Source: an uncultured Flavobacteriaceae bacterium (lineage in GTDB: Bacteria; Bacteroidota; Bacteroidia; Flavobacteriales; Flavobacteriaceae). From it: a stretch of DNA of 64,000 bases. Made by a program: the position numbers and the translations under genes. This document shows, piece by piece, positions 54,268-63,542 of the stretch. The stretch is taken from positions 558,001 through 622,000 of the forward strand of contig CANKZG010000002.1 of NCBI GenBank assembly GCA_947488435.1. The letters are read 5' to 3'. Under the pieces are notes generated by a model. That model was not told the DNA's origin. It was given only the letters and a program-made list of their open reading frames with translations, and did no database searches. Position 1 is the stretch's first letter, and each line of letters begins with the position of its first letter.

Positions 54268-55985
54268 TTAATAAAAAAAATACCGGTTCATATTATACTC
54301 CGAAAATTCTATCAGACTTTCTGACCAAACATATTATTCAAAATTATTTGAATGAGTCAGACATTTCAATTTTAGAACCAAGCTGCGGAGATGGTGAATT
54401 TGTATCTTCTTTTTTTAATTACTTGAATTTAGAAAAAGTACATAACGTTTCTATTGACTTATTTGATATTAATAAAAATGAGTTGGATAAGGCAGAAGCT
54501 TTAATTCCGATATCCAGCACAATAAATAAGTGTGCATATCATCAGGATTATTTGAAATATTTTTTAGAAAATGATAATGAGTATTCACTAATCTTGGGAA
54601 ATCCGCCATATGTAAAAAGAAAAAATCTCAAAAAGGTACAATTAGAGAGTTGTGATAAAGTTCATGAAATATTTGGCGATTCAAATAAGTTAATAACTAC
54701 GAGTGGGAAAATTAATAATATTTGGATTGCATTTGTAGAAGCAGCTATTATGAGTTTATCTCAAAATGGTATACTCTGTTTTGTTATTCCATCAGAAGTC
54801 ATGCAGGTCAAATATGCAAAAGAAATGAGAGCCTTAATTATTAATGAGTTTGATAGAGTTGAAGTTTTTGCTTTTAACGAATTAATCTTTGAAGGAATCC
54901 AACAAGATGTTATAGTATTACTTGGTATTAAAGGAATTGATAATATTGATGAACATGGTTTCTCATTTTATCAAGTTGATGAGCTGGAAGATTTAAAAGA
55001 ACCGAGATTTACCGAAAAACATAGTAATATACATAGAACTACCTTAGACAAATGGACAAACTATATTTTAGCTGACGATGACCTGAATTTTATTGACGGT
55101 TATAGAAATATTTACAATTCTATTAAGAGTTATACTTCGAAAGCGCAGGTCGGTATTGTTTCAGCTGCGAATGATTATTTTTTATTGAATGATGAAAAAT
55201 TGAAAGAAAACGGGCTCAATAGACTGTCAGGCATAGTTAAACCTATATTACCTAAAGGTGATGTGGTACCGAATGTAATATGCTTCAATGATAATGATTT
55301 TTCGCAATTGAAAACTTCAAATAAATCAGTAAATTTTTTACACTTTCCAGATAAGATAAAAAGCAAATTTGGTAAAATTGCTAATGCTTATTTCTCGAAA
55401 GGAGAAGAAAAAAAAGAAGACAATAAAGGTGAACTTCACTTAAGATATAAAATGTTAAAACGAGAGAATTGGTATCATGTCCCCTCGGTTTGGAGCTCTC
55501 AAGGGTTATTCATAAAAAGAAGTCATCTCTACCCAAAGATGTTTGTGAACCAGGCAAATGTTCTTGCTACGGATTCATTCTATCGAGTAGATTGTAAAGA
55601 AGATTATTGTATAAATAGACTTGTTTTTTCATTTTATAATTCTTTAACATTTGTCTTAGCGGAATTGGAAGGTAGGTTCTATGGAGGAGGTGTATTAGAG
55701 TTAATCCCAACTGAATTTAAAAGTCTACGAATACCTTATAACGAGAACATTTCTAATGAACAATTAAAGGTTTTAGATGAAATGTTTCGAAATAATACTG
55801 AAATAAAAGATATTTTGGAGTTTACAAATCCTTTATTGATTCCTGATTTAGACACTCAAAGACTTGAAACGATTCGTGCCAAATTAGTCAATCGAAGAAT
55901 TAAGAACAGATTTGAAGAGGTTACGGAGATAGAACCAATTGAAAACGAAGCTAAAATGAACATTCTAGTTAGTGAACCGGCCTAA
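54264..55985 (+). CDS. Eco57I/TaqI-class adenine-N6 DNA methyltransferase
   Basis: 573 residues. Motif X TGSYYTPKILSDFLT, SAM-binding motif I ILEPSCGDGEF (~37-47) and catalytic motif IV LGNPPYVKR (NPPY at 113-116) are all intact, as is NGILCFVIPSEVMQ. The C-terminal ~300 residues form the target-recognition part. No nuclease domain (PD-D/E) is apparent at the N-terminus, so it is a separate methylase rather than a type IIG fusion. Last gene of the module; it would protect host DNA at the sequence recognised by the system. Confidence 0.9.
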   Translation: MINKKNTGSYYTPKILSDFLTKHIIQNYLNESDISILEPSCGDGEFVSSFFNYLNLEKVHNVSIDLFDINKNELDKAEALIPISSTINKCAYHQDYLKYFLENDNEYSLILGNPPYVKRKNLKKVQLESCDKVHEIFGDSNKLITTSGKINNIWIAFVEAAIMSLSQNGILCFVIPSEVMQVKYAKEMRALIINEFDRVEVFAFNELIFEGIQQDVIVLLGIKGIDNIDEHGFSFYQVDELEDLKEPRFTEKHSNIHRTTLDKWTNYILADDDLNFIDGYRNIYNSIKSYTSKAQVGIVSAANDYFLLNDEKLKENGLNRLSGIVKPILPKGDVVPNVICFNDNDFSQLKTSNKSVNFLHFPDKIKSKFGKIANAYFSKGEEKKEDNKGELHLRYKMLKRENWYHVPSVWSSQGLFIKRSHLYPKMFVNQANVLATDSFYRVDCKEDYCINRLVFSFYNSLTFVLAELEGRFYGGGVLELIPTEFKSLRIPYNENISNEQLKVLDEMFRNNTEIKDILEFTNPLLIPDLDTQRLETIRAKLVNRRIKNRFEEVTEIEPIENEAKMNILVSEPA

Positions 55986-57062
55986 GAGAATTTTAGCTAA
56001 ACAATAGGCGAGGGGAGCGCCCATATTTTAGGGGGCTGGTTACTGTTTTTCTTGACAATTGAAAAGATGCTTTTACCTTATGGCAGTCTTAAGAGTTACA
56101 ATGGATCCTAAAATATAGCGCTTGAGCCGTACATTGTTTCTGAAATTATCTACGTGACAAAAGAAATTTGTCAGTGACTGATTGCTTTTGGTGGCGGGTG
56201 GGGCATTGGCATTTTTTTGTTTCTCAGCCGCATCATCTCGCCCAAAGTATACTTTGCCGTATCAAGAAAAAAAGAAAAGATACTTCAGTAAACATCGTGC
56301 TAGTGAATGCCAACGCTACAACTGGCCCAAAATTTCAGAGATACTTAATCTCTAAAATTTATGTCCTATTTTACATAATGTTAGAAGCACTTAAAGAAAA
56401 GACTCAATCAAGACGGGAGGTTAGCAAGGGCTAAGAAATTATCTCGCAGAGAAATTTTAAGCTGTTGCGGTAGTTGGCAGGAAGTCTCTGAAAAATTTAT
56501 TGACGATAGTTAAAGGCAAAGCGAAAATTTCAAAAGAAGCTAAAATGTTTTGCTTTTTTTGGCGCTGGCCAAGCGTTGGCAAATTGTGTTTATAAATAAA
56601 CGCTTTATGGCGTTTATTTATAAAAAAACAATCGAGCGATTGGCTGTGCGGCAATTTTACATAACGACTAATTATGAGTACCGACGGAATGTTTCTCGCT
56701 GGGATTTCTACGAATTTGAAATTTTCTAAAAAGTTTTTTCTGTGTAGAAATGTTGAAGCTACGTAAATTAAACAGGTTGATGACCCTGTTGGTAATTCGA
56801 ATAAAAGCTATAAATGCGGGGGATATTTTACATAACGGCAAATTATAGTACACATGTGCAGACGATAAGTTTCTTGAGAATCTCGTATTTGAAAATTTCT
56901 GGATGATTATACAGAATATCAAAATTATGACAAATGTTTAATTTAATTACAAAAGCCCAAAGACAAATGTTTCAACACCCACGTTCTAAATATTCTAATA
57001 ACAACGGATTATTCTGGGATATTTTACATAGTATGAAATTATAGCTATCATTTGATTAAACC
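55986..57062 (+). repeat. Long non-coding repeat B, copy 1, with conserved hairpins
   Basis: A 1.1-kb non-coding stretch homologous in blocks to 60560-61290. Shared blocks: AACAATAGG with ATATTTTAGG (56023) and CCTAAAATAT (56107), an inverted pair over ~110 bp; TATAGCG(C/A)TTGAGCCG; the palindrome at 56561; AATTTTACATARCG with AATTATAGTAC; and CTGGGATATTTTACATA. The ACATAACG motif appears three times forward (56659, 56830, 57022). Internally, 56680-56740 and 56850-56905 also look duplicated. Short ORFs here are unconvincing. Confidence 0.7.
56561..56653. repeat. Large imperfect palindrome (hairpin), copy 1
   Basis: Central perfect stem TTTATAAATAAACGC / GCGTTTATTTATAAA with a 6-nt loop, continued outward by GGCGCTGGCCAAGCGTTGGC and its partner GCGATTGGCTGTGCGGC. 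The counterpart at 61028 has a different sequence but pairs in the same places, so the fold rather than the sequence appears conserved. Confidence 0.65.
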
Positions 57063-57135
57063 AATTGAGTATAATGCCAGCCGCATCATCTTTCTTGATT
57101 TTAGCTTCAGTCACTGGCTAAACCTAAAATACAAA

Positions 57136-57309
57136 ATGTACTATAATGTTCTGCGTTATGTAACTTTGCTTAGGGAAAAAGCTTTCCCAAAGACAAATCT
57201 TCCTTATTTTTTTTCTTCTCAAATGTTTCTTTAAAAATGTAATGGAATACGCTTTGCCCGAAGCGACGATAGGAGTGAAGTGGGAATGTGTATGAAATGG
57301 GAATATTAG
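57136..57309 (+). repeat. Repeat block A copy before the LexA-like gene
   Basis: ATGTACTATAATGTTCTGCG and TTATGTAACTTTGC open the copy. TTTTTTTTCTTCTC, AAAATGTAATGGAATACGCT, AGGAGTGAAGTGGG and GTGTATGAAATGGGAATATT follow. Together with the forward TTTTACATA motif at 57020 it makes an inverted pair with a ~90-bp loop. The remaining 57310-57448 is AT-rich and non-repetitive. Confidence 0.65.
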
Positions 57310-57448
57310 CACAAAGTTTCTTGTCATTACTGAAATCCACAAGGAAACAGTTTATACCCAAGCTATATTTACACCAATAATTTAACAAATGTTAATAACT
57401 ATTTTATAACTAATGATTTACAAATAATTTTCAAGTGTATGTAAAGTG

Positions 57449-57456
57449 TATATTTG
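57449..57456 (+). promoter_or_regulatory. TATATTTG, exact Bacteroidota -7 promoter match
   Basis: TATATTTG fits TAnnTTTG exactly and ends 3 bp before the ATG at 57460. It lies in GTGTATGTAAAGTGTATATT and TGTGTATG, a short run of GTGTAT repeats that could be the repressor's own operator. If used, transcription would start at or next to the start codon (leaderless mRNA). Confidence 0.45.
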
Positions 57457-57459
57457 TGT

Positions 57460-58083
57460 ATGTTTTATAATTTATCTGATAAAGAATTAGAGGCTCTAAA
57501 GATTATTAGAAATTCATTTATTCATCAAGGAAGAATACCAAGTGTACGAGAATTAATGATTGGATTGGGATATAAATCCCCTCGTTCATCAGCTGTTTTA
57601 TTGAAAAATCTTGAAGAAAAGGAAATTTTAAGAAAAAAATCTGATGGGAGTTATCAGATTGTTGATTTTGAAATACCCGAAGATTTTGGCTCTAGAGCAC
57701 AAACTGTAAAAATACCTTTAATAGGAAGTGTGGCTTGTGGAATGCCAATTTTTGCAGATGAAAATATTGAAGCAGAAGTTTCCATTTCTGTAGAAATGAT
57801 TAAAAGTGGATATAAATACTTTTTATTAAAAGCAGAAGGAGATTCAATGAACGAAGCTGGTATCAATAATGGAGATTTATTGCTAATCAGACAGCAACCA
57901 GATGCTAATAATGGAGATAGAGTATTGGCTCTAATTGATGATGAGGCAACAGTTAAAGAATATAATAAAAATGGTGGTATGGTTATTTTGAAACCAAAAT
58001 CCACTAATAAAATACATCAACCGATAATATTAACAAGCAATTTCAGAATTCAAGGAGTTGTCGAGGAAGTAATATCACTTTAA
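57460..58083 (+). CDS. LexA-like self-cleaving repressor (S24 peptidase)
   Basis: 207 residues. LexA-type winged HTH at 1-65 (LSDKELEALKIIRNSF, IPSVRELMIGLGYKSPRSS). Autocleavage region VACGMP, scissile bond Cys93-Gly94, where most LexA proteins have Ala-Gly. Catalytic Ser129 in EGDSMNEAGI and Lys166 in DEATVKEY are present. It should release DNA when activated by RecA or another signal. It directly precedes a CD-NTase and a STING-like effector (12 bp gap) and is probably their switch. Start is the ATG just before the conserved LSDKELEAL; an in-frame TTG at 57454 is less likely. Confidence 0.88.
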   Translation: MFYNLSDKELEALKIIRNSFIHQGRIPSVRELMIGLGYKSPRSSAVLLKNLEEKEILRKKSDGSYQIVDFEIPEDFGSRAQTVKIPLIGSVACGMPIFADENIEAEVSISVEMIKSGYKYFLLKAEGDSMNEAGINNGDLLLIRQQPDANNGDRVLALIDDEATVKEYNKNGGMVILKPKSTNKIHQPIILTSNFRIQGVVEEVISL

Positions 58084-58094
58084 TAGAAGATAAT

Positions 58095-59156
58095 ATGCCC
58101 AAAAATTACAAAACACTAGCGCAAAGCGTTAGAGCAAGATTAAATCCAGAAGGATTATTATTTGAAAAAGCTTTTACTGATGAATTATCAACTATTTCAT
58201 ATAGTGATATATTAGTATACATCAGAACAGCAATGAAAGGTGTTCCTCCTGAATATACACAACGTAGTATGGATGCTGGAGAAAAGGTGAAAGGGCATTT
58301 AAAAAAGGAATTAACAGATGTTACTTATAAATACCAAGGCTCTGTTATGACTAATACTCATATAAAAGGATCTAGTGATATTGATTTACTTGCTATTTGT
58401 GATAAATTTTATCATTGGGATTGGCTTGAAGTTGGTCAGATTTTAAATAATCCAGCAAGAAAACAAAATTACTATTCAAGTCAAGTTGAAAAACTTGAAA
58501 GGGAAACCAAAATGAGTAAATACCAAGGAGATTCTATTCAAGACTTGCGTAATAATAGACTTATATCTGAAAGAGTTTTGTCTAATACATACCAAATTTG
58601 TGATATTTTAAAACCTAAAGCTATTAAAATTAAAAATTTGAATTTAAATAGAGAAGTAGATACAGTTATTGCTAACTGGTATGATAGTGTTTCTTCAATT
58701 ATTTCTGACAAAGGAGATAATCGAGGAATACAAGTTTATAATAAAGATACCAATTCCAGAGGAGAAGTTGGTTTTCCATTTTTAAGTATTTCGAGAATAA
58801 ACACGAGAAGTTCGTCCACAAATGGTAGGCTAAAAAGAATGATTAGATTCTTAAAGAATATAAAAGAGGATTCAGATAATAACATTAAGTTAAATAGTTT
58901 CGAAATAAATGCTATTTGCTACGATATTGAACCAAGTACTTATATTAATTTAAATTTTTATGAATTAGTATTCATTATCTATAAACAATTAAAAAGTATA
59001 GTAAATAGTGAATTACACGCAAATAGGATAGTTTCTGTTGATGGAACTGAACCCATTTTTAGAGGTAAACCTGAAAAAGTTGATAATTTAAGATTAATAT
59101 TATCTGAAGTTGAAAGTATCTATTATGATTTGATTATAAACAAAAAGGCTATATGA
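58095..59156 (+). CDS. CD-NTase (CBASS cyclic-dinucleotide synthase)
   Basis: 353 residues of the cGAS/DncV-like nucleotidyltransferase family. It shows YQGSVMTNTHIKGSSDIDLL with the GS pair (82-83) and metal-binding Asp95 and Asp97, and a third acidic residue, Asp189, in NREVDTVIAN. Length and layout fit CBASS CD-NTases, and the association with a STING-type effector points to the CdnE group making c-di-GMP, which is inference from known STING systems. Overlaps the effector start by 4 bp. It appears more AT-rich than the backbone genes, in keeping with transfer. Confidence 0.88.
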   Translation: MPKNYKTLAQSVRARLNPEGLLFEKAFTDELSTISYSDILVYIRTAMKGVPPEYTQRSMDAGEKVKGHLKKELTDVTYKYQGSVMTNTHIKGSSDIDLLAICDKFYHWDWLEVGQILNNPARKQNYYSSQVEKLERETKMSKYQGDSIQDLRNNRLISERVLSNTYQICDILKPKAIKIKNLNLNREVDTVIANWYDSVSSIISDKGDNRGIQVYNKDTNSRGEVGFPFLSISRINTRSSSTNGRLKRMIRFLKNIKEDSDNNIKLNSFEINAICYDIEPSTYINLNFYELVFIIYKQLKSIVNSELHANRIVSVDGTEPIFRGKPEKVDNLRLILSEVESIYYDLIINKKAI

Positions 59157-59857
59157 AAAGAAAAGTAATAAGTTTTTTGGTTAAAAATTCTACACTTATA
59201 AAGTATTTAAGCATTGTCTTTAATGTTGTTGCGTCTATAGCATTAATTATGTGGCTTCTTAATAAAGATATTACAATTCGTAAATGGTCATTGGATAAAG
59301 AAGCTTTGTTTGTTATTTTAACATCTGTTGCAGTTTTATTAAATCAATTCCATAAATGGTTGCTAGCAGAAGCAGAATACTCTCCAGCATATGCTTTAGC
59401 TTTAGGATATGTAAATAATTTCATAGAGCCTGTTATTGCTCAATTAATTGAAGATGGTATAAAAACACCTCTTGTTTATATATACAGACCCAAAACAATT
59501 TCTGAATTGTATAAAACCAATATAGATAAAACTAAAGCTACAATAAAAAATATGCAATTTGATTTAACTGAACTTCAATTAAATTTAAAACACGGTAGAG
59601 CAAGAGATATTTTGACAATTCAAAAATCAAAAACTAAAAAAGTATTCTTTGATTTTCCAAATACTTTGCTTTCACTTTCTGCATATATAGATTACAAAAC
59701 TAGTTCTGGAGCAAACCAGTTTAATGACAAAGAAAAAGTGAAATTAACAGAAGAATTGTTTGAAAAATTTTATTCGAAGGTTAACGATTTAGCAAAAGAG
59801 AAAAATTTAGATGAATACATTAAATACTGTGACAAAAAACTAAATTTTACTTTTTAA
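59153..59857 (+). CDS. Two-TM STING-like CBASS effector
   Basis: 234 residues. Two membrane helices (LIKYLSIVFNVVASIALIMW at ~15-36; ALFVILTSVAVLLNQFH at ~51-67) precede a soluble domain resembling prokaryotic STING: SPAYALALGYVNNFIEPVI, VYIYRPKTISELY and FFDFPNTLLSLSAYIDY. Bacterial TM-STING proteins bind c-di-GMP, oligomerise and are thought to disrupt the inner membrane of infected cells. The call rests on these motif impressions plus the coupled CD-NTase; another two-TM CBASS effector class remains possible. Confidence 0.75.
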   Translation: MKRKVISFLVKNSTLIKYLSIVFNVVASIALIMWLLNKDITIRKWSLDKEALFVILTSVAVLLNQFHKWLLAEAEYSPAYALALGYVNNFIEPVIAQLIEDGIKTPLVYIYRPKTISELYKTNIDKTKATIKNMQFDLTELQLNLKHGRARDILTIQKSKTKKVFFDFPNTLLSLSAYIDYKTSSGANQFNDKEKVKLTEELFEKFYSKVNDLAKEKNLDEYIKYCDKKLNFTF

Positions 59858-59931
59858 CAAAAAAAAAAGAATAATTAGCATATAGACAAATACGCTTATT
59901 AACAATAAAATATTAATTAAAAATAAAAATT

Positions 59932-60060
59932 ATGGCACTTAAACCAGGACCAAAAAGAATTGCAAAATCGACTGGAAAACCAGACAGACGCGCGAGAGAT
60001 AACAAAGATACACCAGGAAACACACCTTCTCTGAAACCACCTAAACGCAAAAAAAAGTAA
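59932..60060 (+). CDS. Small basic Lys/Pro-rich protein of 42 residues
   Basis: ATG after an AT-rich leader opens MALKPGPKRIAKSTGKPDRR and continues basic to a PPKRKKK end. The extreme Lys/Arg/Pro/Gly content is not what a random AT-rich frame would give, and codons are used in a protein-like way. No family recognised; a nucleic-acid-binding or disordered accessory peptide is possible. It follows the STING-like gene by 74 bp and may or may not belong to the CBASS unit. Confidence 0.55.
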   Translation: MALKPGPKRIAKSTGKPDRRARDNKDTPGNTPSLKPPKRKKK

Positions 60061-60112
60061 AATAATGAGAATTAAATATTCTTATGACTAAATTTAAATG
60101 GCTTAATAAATA

Positions 60113-60523
60113 ATGAATAAATTGGACTTCCTAAAATTTGAATTAGCAACTTTTAGCCTAAAGTTATCTTCAAAACCGAATGGGAGGGAAGGAGTTGATT
60201 TTTTAATTGGATATAACCAATTATATCTACAATCCATAGATTTAGATACTACGCAGCGTAGTATTAAAATTTCAAAGCAAGATTTAGGAGAATTAAAAGA
60301 GAACTTATTTGTTGCTTTAGTATTAATAATAGATAAAGAACCGAAGGTTACTTATTTAATCCCATCAAAAGATTTATCGCAATCTAATAGCAACATATTT
60401 ATAGAGAATGAAGTAAGTCTAATGCCTAGTTTATCCAATTGGGAGATTAAAGTATCTAGTAACACAATTCCAGAATTAGTTAAGTATTCGCTAGAAAATA
60501 TAACTGATAAACTAAAATTTTAG
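60113..60523 (+). CDS. Unknown small protein downstream of the CBASS genes
   Basis: 136 residues, no signal peptide or membrane segment. Mixed alpha/beta with DFLIGYNQLYLQSIDLDT, LFVALVLIIDKEPKVTYLIP and a short helical end. No motif recognised. 52 bp after the basic peptide gene and before repeat B copy 2, so it closes the CBASS-side unit. Possibly a cargo or immunity-type protein, purely by position. Confidence 0.6.
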   Translation: MNKLDFLKFELATFSLKLSSKPNGREGVDFLIGYNQLYLQSIDLDTTQRSIKISKQDLGELKENLFVALVLIIDKEPKVTYLIPSKDLSQSNSNIFIENEVSLMPSLSNWEIKVSSNTIPELVKYSLENITDKLKF

Positions 60524-61355
<832 letters not shown>

Positions 61356-62075
61356 CTATTCCATTCCCAATACTATTCCCTGGGCTTTAATCTCTAGTGC
61401 CTCCTCTACATACTTATATGCTTTATGGTTTACTTTATTTGACCATAAACGCCTTCGTTCCTTTTTAGTTAACTCACGTATTTCTTCCTCTTTTTTAAGT
61501 TCGGCAATAGTACGCTCATATTTTTCTTTAAACCCCTTAATTTTAGAAATGGATTTACCGTAGACATCTAGAGCTTCTTTTTTGGTAATAATTTTTTTAC
61601 TGAGATCCAGATCTATTGCCAATGCTGTATAAACGTATAGAGCCTTAGGTTCCTTAAAATCTTCTTCATTTTCCAAAAAAGTATCATTTAAGGTCTTATA
61701 AATATCTTCTGGTGGTTTTGATTTTCCCTGGTAATGAACTAAAGCTTCTTTAACCGCAATCTGGTGTTTATATTTTACTTGTAACGAATCTGAATATCTA
61801 TTGAACTCTTTAATAGCAAAGGACTTATCTTTCTCCTCAGCAAAATATGATCTATACTTAAGCATTCGTATTCCAGACTGATACTCTGAAAAAGACAACT
61901 CACAGTCGCTACACCACTTTCGCCAGTACTCATAGGCTTTATCATATTCTTTTGCCTTATAGGAAGACTTATATTGTTCTCTAATTGAATTACAAAACGT
62001 CACAGTGTTTTGGGCATGTAAGACAAATATGTTTAGACCAATTACTAAAGAAAAAAGATAAAATTTAGACACCAT
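61356..62075 (-). CDS. Secreted protein of unknown function
   Basis: 239 residues: signal peptide (IFVLHAQ), then a helical, charged protein with repeat-like helices (AYEYWRKWCSDC, ALYVYTALAIDLDLSKKI, YERTIAELKKEEEIRELTKK) that look TPR-like without a clear consensus. Two close Cys (WCSDC) are present. It ends only ~15 bp from the repeat at its 3' side. Transcribed in the same direction as the membrane protein gene upstream (65-bp gap). Confidence 0.65.
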   Translation of the reverse strand: MVSKFYLFSLVIGLNIFVLHAQNTVTFCNSIREQYKSSYKAKEYDKAYEYWRKWCSDCELSFSEYQSGIRMLKYRSYFAEEKDKSFAIKEFNRYSDSLQVKYKHQIAVKEALVHYQGKSKPPEDIYKTLNDTFLENEEDFKEPKALYVYTALAIDLDLSKKIITKKEALDVYGKSISKIKGFKEKYERTIAELKKEEEIRELTKKERRRLWSNKVNHKAYKYVEEALEIKAQGIVLGME

Positions 62076-62140
62076 TTTTATTTAAGAAAGCTCTTAAATA
62101 CTAGTCTCAAAAGATATGCCACATTGTCGAAAATTACTCC

Positions 62141-63478
62141 CTACTCCTTCAAAAACTGAATCTGTAACCAATCATCCCGCCCTTCCTTATCTTCATTGTC
62201 GAGATACGAAATATCAATATCTAAAACATGTTTCCCTGAAGCAAGTCCCTCAGTATCGATATAGGCCAAATACCCGTCTTCTCGTGTTATAGGATGTCGG
62301 TGTAGACGCCAACTAAGATCGTATAGGAGGCTATCCGGGGCTCCTTTAAGCTTTACTTTAAAGAGATCGTTCAAACTTTGTTCAAAAGCAACTGTATTTT
62401 TGGCATTAAATGTTTCCCAATCTGCCGCAGTTTTAAGACTATCCGGTGCCTTTTGCAGGAAACCATTTTGGGTATAGGCATGTTTTAAATAGTAATCAAA
62501 ATTCACCCAAGAAACCAAAAACAAGCGTATATAGCGCTCTTTAATGATATCACTTTGGATGCAACCTCTAAACACCAAGGATCCCTCTTTTAAACTGGTT
62601 TCATATCGCAAAGCATTTACACTGGGCGCTCTAGGTACATCATACGCCTCACGCTCGTCAAATAAGTCAATATTAAAAGTGCCATAAGGATAGTAATCTC
62701 CAATTTGGTTTACAGAAATCAGAAAAGCTACCCCCAAATACACCAACGAAAATCCATACAACAACCATCGGTTAACATTGGTACGAAGCACTAAAAACTC
62801 CCGATTGTACATAAACGAAAGGGTAATAATGTTTAAGAAGGTAGAAACCCCATTACGAACACGACGCCAGAGCCCTCCCTCCTTAGTTTTGAGGAACAGC
62901 ACCCGATCTAATAAGCCCAATTGTACAATCAATAAAAATCCAGCGATCACATAAATGGATCGCGGGTTACTAGCAATATCATTAAAACCAAACTGATATA
63001 AAACCCAGATAATAACAGATACCGAAAGCATTAAACTACTGGTAAACAAACCTAATAATACGGCAAAAGAATACGACAAATTACACCAACGTTCTAGCAC
63101 TACCACACGTTGTACAATATTGGGTTGCTGCCCTAGTTGCTCTCTATAATAATCGCTTTGTCGAAGTTTACTAAAATTGATGCCTTTTCGGAAGGAGAAG
63201 TTAATCCCTAAATAGGCCAACCATACGCCTCGTAAGATTAGATTCGCGCCAAAACCAATAAGCAAAATCTTACTGAAAAAATAGACAAAGAACAGTACCA
63301 CAATCTGGTTTGACGAAGTGAATATTAACGGATACACTTCAAAAAAGAAGGATCGAAACGTATCGGTGATATTGTAGAGCGTAAAAATAACACTCCCGGC
63401 GATCAACATTTCTATTTGCCAACTTTGGTCACGATAGCCCATGACCCAATCGGGCATTTTTAAATCTGGTTTTTCCAA
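62141..63478 (-). CDS. Multi-pass membrane protein of unknown function
   Basis: 445 residues: an N-terminal motif MPDWVMGYRDQSWQIEMLIA, about six membrane helices up to ~265 (IVVLFFVYFFSKILLIGFGA, SIYVIAGFLLIVQLGLLDRV), and a ~180-residue extracytoplasmic C-terminal domain ending DDWLQIQFLKE. No transporter or enzyme motif recognised. Lies between the M14 carboxypeptidase gene and the secreted-protein gene, all on the minus strand, and looks like conserved backbone. Confidence 0.75.
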   Translation of the reverse strand: MEKPDLKMPDWVMGYRDQSWQIEMLIAGSVIFTLYNITDTFRSFFFEVYPLIFTSSNQIVVLFFVYFFSKILLIGFGANLILRGVWLAYLGINFSFRKGINFSKLRQSDYYREQLGQQPNIVQRVVVLERWCNLSYSFAVLLGLFTSSLMLSVSVIIWVLYQFGFNDIASNPRSIYVIAGFLLIVQLGLLDRVLFLKTKEGGLWRRVRNGVSTFLNIITLSFMYNREFLVLRTNVNRWLLYGFSLVYLGVAFLISVNQIGDYYPYGTFNIDLFDEREAYDVPRAPSVNALRYETSLKEGSLVFRGCIQSDIIKERYIRLFLVSWVNFDYYLKHAYTQNGFLQKAPDSLKTAADWETFNAKNTVAFEQSLNDLFKVKLKGAPDSLLYDLSWRLHRHPITREDGYLAYIDTEGLASGKHVLDIDISYLDNEDKEGRDDWLQIQFLKE

Positions 63479-63542
63479 GGATGTTCTGTTCGGTTACAAT
63501 TTAAAAATACAATAATTTTAAAAATTGGTGAATATGCTATTC

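Noticed and set aside
56168-56434. 88-codon frame inside repeat B
   Set aside because: TTG start, low-complexity composition, and it is not kept in the homologous repeat at 60560.
57654-58004. 116-codon minus-strand frame in the LexA-like gene
   Set aside because: The plus frame carries the Ser129/Lys166 protease motifs; the minus frame has none.
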